Source: Euborellia annulipes (taxonomy: Eukaryota; Arthropoda; Insecta; Dermaptera; Anisolabididae). Taken from it: DNA of 64,000 nucleotides. The notes beneath the pieces are model-generated. The model was not told where the DNA came from, searched no databases, and saw only the letters and a list, made by a program, of their open reading frames with translations. Shown one piece after another: positions 46,163 to 56,674 of the stretch. Location of the stretch: contig JAKCPI010005636.1 in NCBI GenBank assembly GCA_023213315.1, forward strand, positions 19,609-83,608, read 5' to 3'. Each line of letters starts with the position of its first letter. The stretch's first letter is position 1. A program made the position numbers and the translations under genes.

Positions 46163-46762
46163 ATTTTACCCTTTCATCCCATCGAAAGCTATTACTTTGT
46201 GACCAACGCTTTTGAGAAGAGAGAATACATGTCTTTTGCAAGCTGTGTAATCGAATTGCCCAAATTATTTTGTAGAGGCCCTAATTACATTATTATCCCC
46301 TAAGCCGAGGGCCTTTCATTCACTTGTTAGATCTCTCTCTCTCTAGTAGCCACTAGCAACTTCTTCCCTAAACTAAAACATTCTCTTTTCCTGACTTCTA
46401 TTAACTAAACTTGTCTAGTAAAAGAAAAATAATTACGGTAAAAAAAGATAAGGCGAAGCAAAAAGGACATTTATCTGTCATATGCGTACTTAATGCATAT
46501 AGAATAAATAATATAGACTACTATACTGTATTTACAATTAACTGATTCATCCGAAAAAGTGAATTGGACGATGTTATGCCTGAAGGAACCAAGCGCTATT
46601 AACCTAAATCTGAGATAAGGGGCATTTCATTTGCACAATTGTAAACAAAACCAATGGCAGTGACTTTTTTTTCTTGTTTTATACAAAAAAAAGTGCACAG
46701 AGTAATAATGTTGTGATTTAAACAAAGAGGTAGATCTTTTTCCCTACAAGATGGAGGTCTTA

Positions 46763-47041
46763 GGGACCGTACAAGTATTACGTAAGGCGATTTGGGGGGA
46801 GGGGGTCTCGTAAAACGTTACCATGCGTTACAAGGGGGGAGGGGGTTGAACATAACTGGTATTTTAGCGACTTTCTGATACTTTGCGCAACATAATTGTG
46901 ACTTTTAGAAAATATGGCCACTTGAGCGTTACGTAACATCTAGGGGGGGGGGTCCAGAAAAATGTTACGGCGCGTTACATGGCGGGGGAGGGGGGGTCAA
47001 AAATCTTCAAAAATTGCGTTACGTAATACTTGTACGCTCCC
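46763..47041. mobile_element. PIF/Harbinger-type MITE with TTA target, right arm
   Basis: Mirror of 43511-43790: TTA, GGGACCGTACAAGTATTACG ... CGTAATACTTGTACGCTCCC, TTA. Confidence 0.8.
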
Positions 47042-47612
47042 TTATCTCAATTTGGATCATAATGGCGCTTGGTTCCAGCATCGCCCAATTACTTCTATAT
47101 TTTATCTTATAATTAAAAAGTGATGGAAATTATAGTTCATTGATTTATTTAACTTTTTTTTTAAATATAATTTAATTTATTTTATATGACATCTTAAGAT
47201 AACCATTTGGCCTTTGAATTTAGAAACTCCGCTTCAGAATATTTTTATTTCTTCGAGGGTGGCTTGTTGATTAAATTTGAATTTTCAACATTCAAGATCT
47301 TCTGATAATGCTTTGATAAATTCTCTACCTCTTTATTATTATTCAAATATTGTTTTTCTAAATTTTTATTCAATTCTGGGACGAGATTTTGTTTACCTTT
47401 ATTTTAAGCAGTTTGCTACAGCTACACTCGTCGGCACAGGATTTAGATGTGTTTATGGTTAATTTAAAAAATCTCTAAGTATTTTTTAAATATTCGTTTA
47501 ATTTTTCAGGTCAAACGTGTGCATTAACGTTTTCGAGAAAAATACTTAGAGATTTGTTAAATTAACCACCCGACGAGTGTAGCTGTAGCAGTTTAAAATA
47601 AAGATTGTTTTT

Positions 47613-48301
47613 ACTTTCTCTTACCTATGTATATATGTAATATATATAGAGAGAGAAAGTATTGGATTCATGTCAAAAATTCGATGTCGAGATTTTGATG
47701 GATCTTCACGTTTTGAGGTCCCCTGAATCCAAAAAAGTGGTTTTCGCGACATGGTCTGTCTGTGGGTGGGGTGGGTGGGTGGGTGTGTGGGTGTGTGGGT
47801 GTGTGGGTGTGTGTTCAATTTTAAGCATGAAGGAATTGAGCTATGAGACTGAAATTTTATATTTAAGTTAAACATCCCCCGGGACCGGAAAAATAAGCTT
47901 TTAATCAAAATCGGCGAAAGAGTACTAGTACTTTACTGATGTACTTTTTCAGTTTTTTTCGATTTTCTCAAAATTCGCTCTAACGATTTTGATTAAAATT
48001 CAAAAATCAATTATTTTTTAGATGCTCTTTCAAATGTATATTCTCGTTTTGCCCACAAAATTGTTTGAAGCACACTTTACTCTTGTATTTCATAGGGAAG
48101 GATAGGAGAAATGGTTGCCATGGTAACAAAATATAAATATTTTCCCATACTTATAAATTTTACATCTTGAATTCAATTGTACCCTACTGTCGGAAACTAA
48201 ATACATGTCGACACAAAAAATCTGGTGTGACAAGCACAGTACACAACTTTCGATTACCGAAGGTAAGAGAAAGTTGTGTGCTGTGCGCCAGTCACACCAG
48301 A
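47613..48301 (+). mobile_element. Family A element, full length, insertion proven by empty site
   Basis: 689 bp from ACTTTCTCTTACC to CACACCAGA, with five T bases on each side. The left arm at about 42925-42957 shows the empty site with a single run of five T. The 5' end folds (ACTTTCTCT/AGAGAAAGT) and the 3' end forms a long hairpin (AATCTGGTGTGAC/GTCACACCAGATT, inner CACAACTTTC/GAAAGTTGTG). A (GGGT)n microsatellite lies at 47765-47812. No protein is encoded. Subterminal ACTTTCTCTTACC / GGTAAGAGAAAGT inverted repeats, the 3' hairpin and T-tract targets resemble Helentron-related non-autonomous elements; that class is inference. Confidence 0.92.
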
Positions 48302-49532
48302 TTTTTCTATTTTGAATTTAAAATTTGAAATTGCCTTATATACTCGAATATTAACATACATACATAATATCGGTCATTCATTCTCTCTTATTGAATATCT
48401 ATGAAAAAGACATTTAAATAATTCATAAATTTTTTTTTTCAAATTTTTTTTTTCTTTTCACTGCAAAGGTTCATCAATCAATTTTAATCCTCCCCTTTCA
48501 GACAATCACCTTCTATTTCTTTCCAGTCGACCTCTCATTTTTTTTTTTCTTCTTTGCTAACTCTAGCTAAGCTTAAATTGTCACGAATTGCGACCCTTTT
48601 CAAGCCCTATGGGTCCCCTATTTATAGCAAAATAGCAACGCCCCTCTCCTCTGGGGCTCTTAATTGAGTACACTTTGAATACCAAGGGAAAAAGAAGGGG
48701 GAGGGGAGGGGGGAAGCCCATTAATCTCCAACTAACCTCAGGGAAATATTTTTCCCCTTTAATGAATAAAAAATTAACAATTAATAAAATCAAATTTCTT
48801 ACCAAGCAAGGGTCGAGATGTTATTGAAATTCAATTTACTCTTTTCCTTCTACCCCTAAAACTTTTTAAATATTTATTACGTGATTGTCAATTCCCTTAT
48901 TGACATGCGCACATCGCCGTTAGGATTTTAGACAAGTGAATAAGGGAGATCATGAATTAAATTTAATAATTTCAAAAAAATTGTCATCAATTCATTCACT
49001 TCTCTTTGAATTTATGGATTCTATTAAAAAAAAAAAATGATTGAGCACTTCCGTCTGTCAAAGAGTCTTTTTATAATCCATTTCCTAAAAGCGACTGATG
49101 GATATTTTGTATACACCTGTCTTTTCTATATCCCATTCGTCTTCAGTCTAAAAGAATCTACTGGAAATTAAACATTTATCTTATTTTTCAAACTCGCCTT
49201 AAATTGATTGGCTTATTTAATATTTTAGTTTGCTCTCCTTTCTTTTATTTATTGATAAATATCGATTGTATTGTATTTTAAAATTTAATTTTTCTCTCTT
49301 TGACAACAAAAATTCTTTTATTAGATATTCTTTATTAAAATATTTATAGACTAGCGGTGTGGACTTTTCTTAGAGGGGTGGAGTTACGATTTTAATTTCA
49401 TTTTAAAAAATTTGGGGTGTCAGTGGAAGAAAGGTCAAAATTCTATGAGATCTTAGTAAAGTATTAATAATGCTGAGCGATCAATTATTGTTCACACATA
49501 CCTGGTACATTTCAGCTAGATGTACAATTTTT

Positions 49533-50214
49533 ACTTTCTCTTACCTATGTATATATGTAATATATATATAGAGAGAAAGTATTGGATTCATGTCAAAAAT
49601 TCGATGTCGAGATTTTGATGGATCTTCACGTTTTGAGGTCCCCTGAATCCAAAAAAGTGGTTTTCGCGACATGGTCTGTCTGTGGGTGGGTGGGTGTGGG
49701 GGGGTGGGTGTGGGTGGGTGGGTGTGTGTTCAATTTTAAGCATGAAGGAATTGAGCTATGAGGTTGAAATTTTATATTTAAGTTAAACACCCCCGGGACT
49801 GGAAAAATAAGCTTTTAATCAAAATCGGCCAAAGAGTACTAGTACTTTACTGATGTACTTTTTCAGTTTTTTTTCGATTTTCTCAAAATTTGCTCCAACG
49901 ATTTTTTTTAAAATTCAAAAATCAATTATTTTTTAGATGCTCTTTAAAATGTATATTCTCATTTTGCGATTGAAATCTTCTGAAGACCACTTTACTCTTG
50001 TATTTCATAGGGAAGATAGGAGAAATGGTTGCCATGGTAACAAAATATAAATATTTTCCCATACTTATAAATTTTACATCTGAATTCAAATGTACCGTAC
50101 TGCCGGGAACTAAATATATGTCGACACGAAAAATCTGGTGTGACAAGCACAGAACACAACTTTCGATTACCGAAGGTAAGAGAAAGTTGTGTGCTGTGCG
50201 CCAGTCACACCAGA
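49533..50214 (+). mobile_element. Family A element, full length, second insertion in the right arm
   Basis: 682 bp with the same ends as 47613-48301. The left flank has five T and the right flank six T; the empty site in the left arm (about 41718-41750) has seven T. Same orientation as the first insertion. Hairpin 3' end intact. ORFs inside overlap on both strands and are by-products. Confidence 0.92.
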
Positions 50215-50519
50215 TTTTTTAAAATTTACCTTACGAAATTCATATTTAAGAGTTATTTTTAAAAAACTAATTAACTAATCAAAAAAAAAAAAAAAAAAAA
50301 TTTTAATCAAATTATCAGTTTTTTTGAAAGTACTTCCAATACATTTTACATTTTAAGTAGGCTACTGTACCCAGGGCCGTAACTATCTTTTTTTTTGAAC
50401 CCTCGGCAAGACCTATTACTGGGCCACCCTTACATAAAATTTTATGATTTAATTCAACTTGCCTGTCATCTACAGAAAGAAATATAGTCTATATATATTT
50501 TTTAAGAAAATTAAGTATC

Positions 50520-50717
50520 TATGAAAAACATATAACCAAGTATTTATTAATTTAAATAAGCGAAAATGTAGGTACCGCCGGGAGTCGCACCACGGATCTG
50601 TCGATTTACGCTCAACATGCCCTAGCGTAAATCGACAAGATCCGTGGTGCAACTCCCGGCGGTATCTACATTTTCGCTTATTTAAATTAATAAATACTTG
50701 GTTATATGTTTTTCATA
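50520..50717. repeat. Small palindromic element with tRNA-like B box, right arm
   Basis: Mirror of 41226-41420. This copy is more symmetrical (CGACAGATCCGTGG-type halves retained). Confidence 0.7.
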
Positions 50718-51931
50718 ATTTCCTCATGGACCAACACATGATATATATAATTCTTTAAGTATCTATTTTTACTTTGCTTTTAAATTTTGCCTAACTTTTT
50801 TAAATAATTTAATACAATATAATGCGAATTTTTTGAAACTTTCTAGGGCCCCCTTGCCGTCAGGGCCCTGGGCATGTGTCCTGACTGTACCATTAGATGT
50901 AAAAATGTTTCGAGAGTAATAAAATTCCCTAACGCCTAGAAGTTAGGCATCCCAATTGACACACAATACATCAATACTACGAATAAATCAATCCCGGCTA
51001 TTTGGCGACCTACTTGAAGCCTTTTTTTAAGTAAAAGCAAAAAACATTTTTTATTAAAAAACTTCAAGCTTGGCTATGCAAGGTATAGCTGTAAAAGTAT
51101 TTTAAGCTGATATTAATTTCATAAAATATATATATTTTTTTTAAATATCTGTCTTTTAAATTTTAATTAATTTTACAGATTTTTTAAAACTTGCCGATCC
51201 CGAAGTTATTTTTTCTCTTGGATATTTAGTAATTGTCCTTTGAGATCAATCTTAATGTCCTTTGATCTCTTAATGGCCGTGAATTATGAATGTAATAATG
51301 ATCCAGAGAAAGTTTTCGATAGATTAAAATACTTAACTCTTAAGTTGTTCAATTTGCTTTTCGGTGGGCGTTTGGCTCGTTGCCCAGACTATAATATTAA
51401 ATAGGATAATAAGGATTAAAAAGATTTTTATCCTATACTCTACTTTAATACAAGCTAGTTTTGATAATATTTAAATCTTATTCTATATTTTTATTGAATA
51501 AGTAACTTATATCGGGATTAATATTGTTTAGATGTTCAAGTGATCCTCGTTTGATTTATGTTTCCGCGTGAAATATCAGCATCATTGAAATCTTTTTTTA
51601 AATTACATCCATTCATCATTAACTTACTTAAGAGTTCTGGCTAACATCTAAAATCCCAAGACAACCAAGGATTAACTTAAAAAAAAAAAAAATGTTTTTT
51701 CAATAAAAAATTATTCAAATTATCCAAATTATTTTTATATTTTCTGTCAAATGCAAGACCACTTTTTTATATTTTTATTCTACTACTACAGTATTCCGAA
51801 ATCTCAGATGAGAGAAAATTTTACGAATTAACGAAAAATCAACTCAGAGCCGAGGTTTCCCCCCCCCCCTCTTAGAGAAGAAAAATTCCTTCCGACGTCT
51901 TTCAGCAAATCTAATGAACTTTTGGCAATTA

Positions 51932-51978
51932 CACTCCTGATGATGAGCCCATCTAGCGCTCTAAACATCAAGAGCGAC
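51932..51978 (+). ncRNA. Decayed hammerhead-like motif, right palindrome arm
   Basis: CTC, CTGATGAT, GAGC ... GCTC, then TAAACATC where the left arm has GAAACATC. Loss of the conserved G should abolish activity. Confidence 0.55.
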
Positions 51979-52315
51979 ACTATAAGGTGCTGACTGAGTA
52001 ACCCCAGCATCCCTCCTTTCTTATCTTTTATTTTATTCTTAAGGAGCTACGGGAGCGAAGTGGTTACGCATGTTTTTCCCGATAAGATGGCGTTGTGTGT
52101 CATTAAAAGTATGCCCAAAAAATCAAGTAATTTAAAAATTTGCCAAGAGATGTCAAAATGGTAGCTAATATTGTAATATTTAATGCATTTGGTTGATTTT
52201 TATTGATCTTTTAACAATAAATATTTTATTAATGTTATTATATATTATGTATCTTTTATAAAAGCATAAAAATATATAAATTTAGGCCAGATATAGGCTA
52301 ATACTATATCGGCTG

Positions 52316-53455
52316 TTAGACTAGCCTGCCATCTATTGCAAGAATGCTGAACTAATTTGACAGTTAGTTTTTAAATAAATCATCTAAGCCTATTTTAAAA
52401 ATTTCTTAATTAATATGTGATTAATAATAACAATAAATTCATTTTTAAATTAAAAAAAAAATTAAAGATTATTGGGACAGATTGTTTTTTGTATTTGCTT
52501 GATAACAAACAAATTAATTACGATAATTTTTTAATAAGTCATTAAAAAAATTATAGCTCGATGTTCCAATAATCTCTTATTTATTTAATTCATTTAAAAA
52601 AAAACCGCATTGAAAAATTCCTTATAATAGTCTAGTTTTTTTTAAAGTACGTTTAGACGTCGCTCCTGAACCCCCTTAAGCATTTATTTCAGTCTAAATT
52701 TATATTCCTAAATATAAGTATCGACAATTCAATTAACTCTTTCTGAAATTAACCTGAACGTTTTAAATTTTATATCCCGCTATTTAATAAAAAAAAAAAA
52801 TTGATTAGAGAGAGAAATGAATGTGACAGTTTATTAATCCTTTTGGCACATTTTCAACTATCTCCTCTACAAACGTTAAATATCAGAATATTAAATCAGA
52901 ATTAAATGAGGAGTGAGTAAAAAGTCACAACGTTGCCAAAGAAATTAATAAAAATATCATTAATTCTCTGTGAGAATTTATGAATGTTTTATGCTAATCT
53001 AAATGGAAAACTGGCATGGGAAAAATCTCCTAGCGTTAGCTCTGATGATGGTACACAGGGAAAGGGACAGTCCACAGTCAGAACCCTTCCTTATTCCGCT
53101 TTGATTGGGGTAATTTTAGACAAGATAAAACCTGGATTAACGTTTGTGTATCTCACCCCAACAATAGCTATCTCTGCTCTACTCCCCACCTTGTTACCTT
53201 CTCCCTCACAGACAGTTGTTTTAATTTGCAATGTAACATGTCAATTATTTCTCCTAAAAGGGACGTTTGGTTTAATTTCACTTTGTAATGGCCAACCAAC
53301 CAAGATGACTTAGAACAAAAGAAATTAAGGAATAAGGAGAGATAAAACTTCAAAAAAGGCAGTAGGATAAATTTATTTAAATCTTTTGGATAAACGAATG
53401 TCCCTGGACCCAAAATTATATCATAAATTAATAATAAAGTATTGTTTAAAGTCTA
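52316..53455. other. AT-rich stretch without recognised gene
   Basis: A 109-codon ORF (52984-53313) is the longest here. It has no recognisable domain and overlaps a minus-strand ORF. CTGATGATGGTACACAGGGA near 53041 recalls the hammerhead core, but no GAAA half follows. Confidence 0.4.
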
Positions 53456-53457
53456 AA

Positions 53458-53600
53458 ATGCCATTTAAGCCATTTGGTATCCAAATGGCTTAAATAAAAT
53501 CATCGGACTGCCTGGGGTCCGAACCCACGACATTTGGTATACGAGGTTAGCACGCTAACCTCTACGCCAAGCCCCGAGGGCTTCCGCCGATATATTAGAA
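53458..53600 (-). repeat. tRNA-derived SINE
   Basis: Minus strand: GGCTTGGCGTAGAGGTTAGC head, B box GGTTCGGACCC (53515-53525), body with AAGCCATTTGGATACC. Closest to the copy at 9472-9702. Confidence 0.75.
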
Positions 53601-53877
53601 TTAAAGATGTAAAATTTATTAGTATGGGAAAATATTTATATTTTGTTACCATGGCAACCATTTCTCCTATCTTTCCTATGAAGTACAAGAGTAAAGTGGT
53701 CTTTAGAAGATGTCAATAGCAAAATGAGAATATACATTTTAAAGAGCATCTAAAAAATAATTGATTTTTGAATTTTAATCAAAATCGCTGGAGCGAATTT
53801 TGAGAAAATCGAAAAAAACTGAAAAAGTACATCAGTAAAGTACTAGTACTCTTTGGTCGATTTTGTTCAAAAGCTAA
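53601..53877 (-). repeat. Family A repeat, internal minus fragment
   Basis: GATGTAAAATTTATTAGTAT through ATGGCAACCATTTCTCC to AAAGTACTAGTACTCTTTGG. Both family ends are missing; the SINE abuts it on the left. Confidence 0.85.
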
Positions 53878-53959
53878 AAAATTTTTGCTCGGAAGGAAAC
53901 AAAGTTCTTTTATTAGTAGGAAATTGGAGACTTAACAAATGAATTTTTTATTTTATTTC

Positions 53960-54003
53960 TTAATCGACGACGTTTCGATTGCCAATCGCGACCTTGCTCA
54001 GTA
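53960..54003 (-). ncRNA. Degraded hammerhead-like motif
   Basis: Minus strand: CTGAGCA, short hairpin GATT/AATC, GAAACGTC. The core deviates (CA instead of GA), so it is probably inactive. It lies 130 bp before the Ryk exon. Confidence 0.4.
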
Positions 54004-54132
54004 TTGTTTCAACGTCCTTTTTCTGTTCATTGGACACATTTTAAGTTTTATCCAAACATTTTAAGATCAATATCGTTTTCATATTTACTTTTAGTTTATT
54101 TATTCTAAAGTGTTATTTTCGTTTTGTTACAG

Positions 54133-54304
54133 AAACTGTGTGATCGATGATAGAACGTTGCGAGTGCAGGTGGCCGATAATGCTCTCTCCAGAGATCTCT
54201 TCCCCGGTGATTACCATTGCCTAGGGGACAATGAAAACAGACCAGTCAAGTGGTTAGCCTCCGAGAGCCTGGTCCATGGCGCATTCTCAACAGCATCCGA
54301 CGTG
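54133..54304 (+). CDS. Ryk: Ryk receptor kinase, exon encoding the start of the C-lobe
   Basis: RYK/Derailed proteins are single-pass Wnt receptors with an extracellular WIF domain and an intracellular kinase-like domain. This 172-nt exon follows a polypyrimidine tract and TTACAG and ends at GTG|GTTCGT. The first base completes the Arg of the AARN motif (AG|A). Then NCVIDDRTLRVQVADNALSR covers the catalytic-loop Asn and the metal-binding position. RYK proteins have DNA (here ADNA) in place of DFG, which marks them as atypical or pseudokinase. DLFPGDYHCLGDNENRPVKW and LASESL (APE position) follow almost unchanged from other animals. It ends in phase 0 at SDV. The HRD/HKD part and the N-lobe belong to an upstream exon that I could not find in the window. 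Confidence 0.96.
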
Positions 54305-54537
54305 GTTCGTGTTACACACTTTATGTTGAATTAATTAGAAATAAAACGCCTTTTCTAACAATTTTAAAATTAACTTTATAAATAGAACAATTTTAACAAA
54401 TATAGGCGAAGTCAAAAAAATTTCAATACTTTTGGGAGCCAAATTGTACCAGGCCAATGGATCAGCAACTTGTCCAGGCCATCTTCAGAGCTGATTGGCG
54501 AAAATAAAAGGGTGTTTTATGTCGGAATTCCGATCAC

Positions 54538-54768
54538 GAATGAAAGTTGGAAGAAAAATGCAGCCGGGATTTTTTCTTTAAAAGTATATAAATTTAACAG
54601 CTGACGTTTCGGCCTTGATTAATGCCATCTTCGGAGCTATAAAACAATTAAATAATTTTGTTTTTTAGCTCCGATGATGGCTTTTAATCAGGCCCGAAAA
54701 GTCAGCTGTTATTTTTTTAAAGAAAAATCCTGGCTGAATTTTTCTTCTTTTAACTTTCATTCCTGATC
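54538..54768. repeat. Inverted-repeat element with two hammerhead-like motifs
   Basis: Arms GAATGAAAGTTGGAAG and CTTTTAACTTTCATTC pair, as do AACAGCTGACGTTTCGG and its partner. Left motif (54598-54639, minus): AGCT, CCGAAGAT, GGC.../GGCC, GAAACGTC, AGCTG. Right motif (54667-54708, plus): AGCT, CCGATGAT, GGC...GGCCC, GAAAAGTC, AGCTG. The flanking AAATGCAGCC also occurs at the PLE left end (35480), pointing to a PLE-derived unit. Confidence 0.75.
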
Positions 54769-55239
54769 AAATGAGAATACATTTTCAGCGACACATATTC
54801 GCATAAACAGAGCTCTCAAGAGGAACATAAAGTGTTGAAGTTTTTTTGACTCCGTCTATACAATACTTGCAACCACAAAGACATGGCACACAAATATATT
54901 AAATGGACCAATTTACGCATTAGTGTGTCAAGCGCCAAAAAAAAATTAAAAATTGAGTTAAGCACGGAATATTGTTTCAAATGCTATAATTAATAATATT
55001 TTTTATGAAATATGTCCTAAAAACATTTATATTTAATGTTACTTGCACAATTGACAAAAAAAAATTATATATAATCCAATCATTAACCAAACTTTAATGT
55101 TAATTTTCTCAAAACTCACTAGCTGGCGCTGGACACACTAATGCGTAACAGGGTCCATATATAAAAATTGTTTTCTTACAAAATAAATATTTTATTTAAT
55201 ATCAATATACATGAATTGATTTATTAATTGAAAAACACA

Positions 55240-55410
55240 GCCCTCGGGCTTGACATATTTGGTAGCGCGCCTGCCTTGTATACCAAGGGTCGAGGGTTCG
55301 GATCCCAGGCAGCCCGTTTAAAGTCTTATATGGCCTAAGTTGCCGAAAAGACTGTGTGTATGTGGGTGTGTGTATGGGAAAAAAGTGAGAGTGTTAAAAA
55401 AAATGGAAAA
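55240..55410 (+). repeat. tRNA-derived SINE
   Basis: CCTCGGGCTTGACATATTTG, then GGTAGCGCGCCTGCC (A-box region) and GGTTCGGATCC (B box 55295-55305). The body TATGGCCTAAGTTGCCGAAA and a GTGTGTATGGG tail follow. It defines the tail seen at 3470 and 9480. Confidence 0.8.
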
Positions 55411-55812
55411 CAGGATTTTGCTATTTGAATGTAATATCTTTATTATTTAGCCTATATTTCTTTCATAATGCTTTCTATGAGTGTGTTAGATTTTCTCTTT
55501 TTGTTGCAATATGGATCTTTTATATACAATATTTGATTTTTTTTATTTTGTAAAAAAAAGCAACAAATCCTTAAACAAGCAAAAAGGTCATTAATTATTC
55601 GTCTAACGAAGGGTGGCTTGCATTCATCCCTTTGCATTCCATTTGAATGCGCATTATTCATTGAAAACAATTAAGCCCCGCATGATGCAGTGTGCAGTGA
55701 ATGTCAGTTGCGATGATATGTGGATGGGAGGATCTTTCTCACTCCCCCATGGGATTGATTGAATACTCACTCACTCTCTCTCTAAACTCAATTGTGTTTC
55801 ATTTCATTCCAG

Positions 55813-55949
55813 TGGGCTTTTGGTGTGCTGCTTTGGGAATTGACCACCTTGGCTCAGCAGCCCTATGCAGAAATCGATCCTTTCGAACTCGCCGAGTACT
55901 TACAGGATGGATATCGTCTCACACAGCCTGTCAACTGTCCAGACGAATT
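55813..55949 (+). CDS. Ryk: Ryk receptor kinase, middle C-lobe exon
   Basis: The 137-nt exon lies between CATTCCAG and TT|GTAAGA. It begins WAFGVLLWELTTLAQQPYAE, the conserved helix F segment after SDV, and continues IDPFELAEYLQDGYRLTQPV and NCPDE. PYxxIDPFEL and YLQDGYR are RYK-type sequences. Phase in is 0 and phase out is 2, with the Leu codon split TT|G. Joining to the neighbouring exons keeps the frame without gaps. Confidence 0.97.
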
Positions 55950-56674
55950 GTAAGACTCCTTTTTAATTAAATTTAACGATATATTGACTGTCTATTAGAC
56001 TCAAACTTTTTCAAACAAAGCTCCTACAAAGTTAATTATTTTAAGTATTCTTAATTATATTGTATTACCAACCTTATGGAAAAATTACAAAGTCCTCCAT
56101 TAGAAACCTTTGATGACAAATAAAAGCTTTTTATATAAGCTTAGTTAATATAATCGAATTTATTCATTAATTGCGAACGCGCATCTGTTTGAAGCTTTTT
56201 CGAGAAGCTTACACCTATTATTTAACCGAGGTTTTAATTTTTTTTTTTACTTTCTCCTTTTATATGTTAATATATATAGGGGGGGGAGAGAAAGTATTAT
56301 ATTCATGTCAAAAATTCTATGTCAAAATTTTAATGCAAATACACGATTTGAGAGTTCAAAAATGAGTGCTGCAAAGTGCCATGTCTGGGAACAAAATATC
56401 ATAAGAACGAAAAGGTTTATAAGATTGATATTTAAGTTTGGTACCCTCCGGGCAATTAAAACGAATTTTTTGAATAAAATCGGCCATAGTACTTTACTGA
56501 TGTAGACTTTTTCAGTTTTTTCGATTTTTCTTAAAATTCGCCCTAATAATTTGGATTTACTTTCAAAATTCAATTATTTTTTTAGATACTCTTTAAAATG
56601 TATATTCTCATTTTGCTCTCAAAATTGTTTGAAGCACCTTTACATTCTGCGTCACAAGTGGCTGATTTACTGGC

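Larger units (their letters stand above)
45372..52315 (-). repeat. Right arm of the 12.7-kb palindrome
   Basis: Inverse complement of 39607-45165, ending GGCTAATACTATATCGGCTG at 52315. It is longer by two family A insertions (47613-48301 and 49533-50214). Removing them with their extra T bases leaves about 5.56 kb, equal to the left arm. All small ORFs mirrored between arms are by-products. Confidence 0.95.
54305..55812 (+). other. Ryk intron (1508 bp) with transposon-derived inserts
   Basis: It runs from GTTCGT to TCATTCCAG. It holds an inverted-repeat element (54538-54768) and a SINE (55240-55410). Confidence 0.9.

Noticed and set aside
39607..52315. Single large TIR transposon such as a Polinton
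   Set aside because: No integrase, polymerase or capsid-type ORF is visible, and no TSD flanks the ends (TTCAATCA against TTAGACTA).
52984..53313. 109-codon ORF as a gene or exon
   Set aside because: No recognisable domain, overlapping ORF on the other strand and no convincing splice context.
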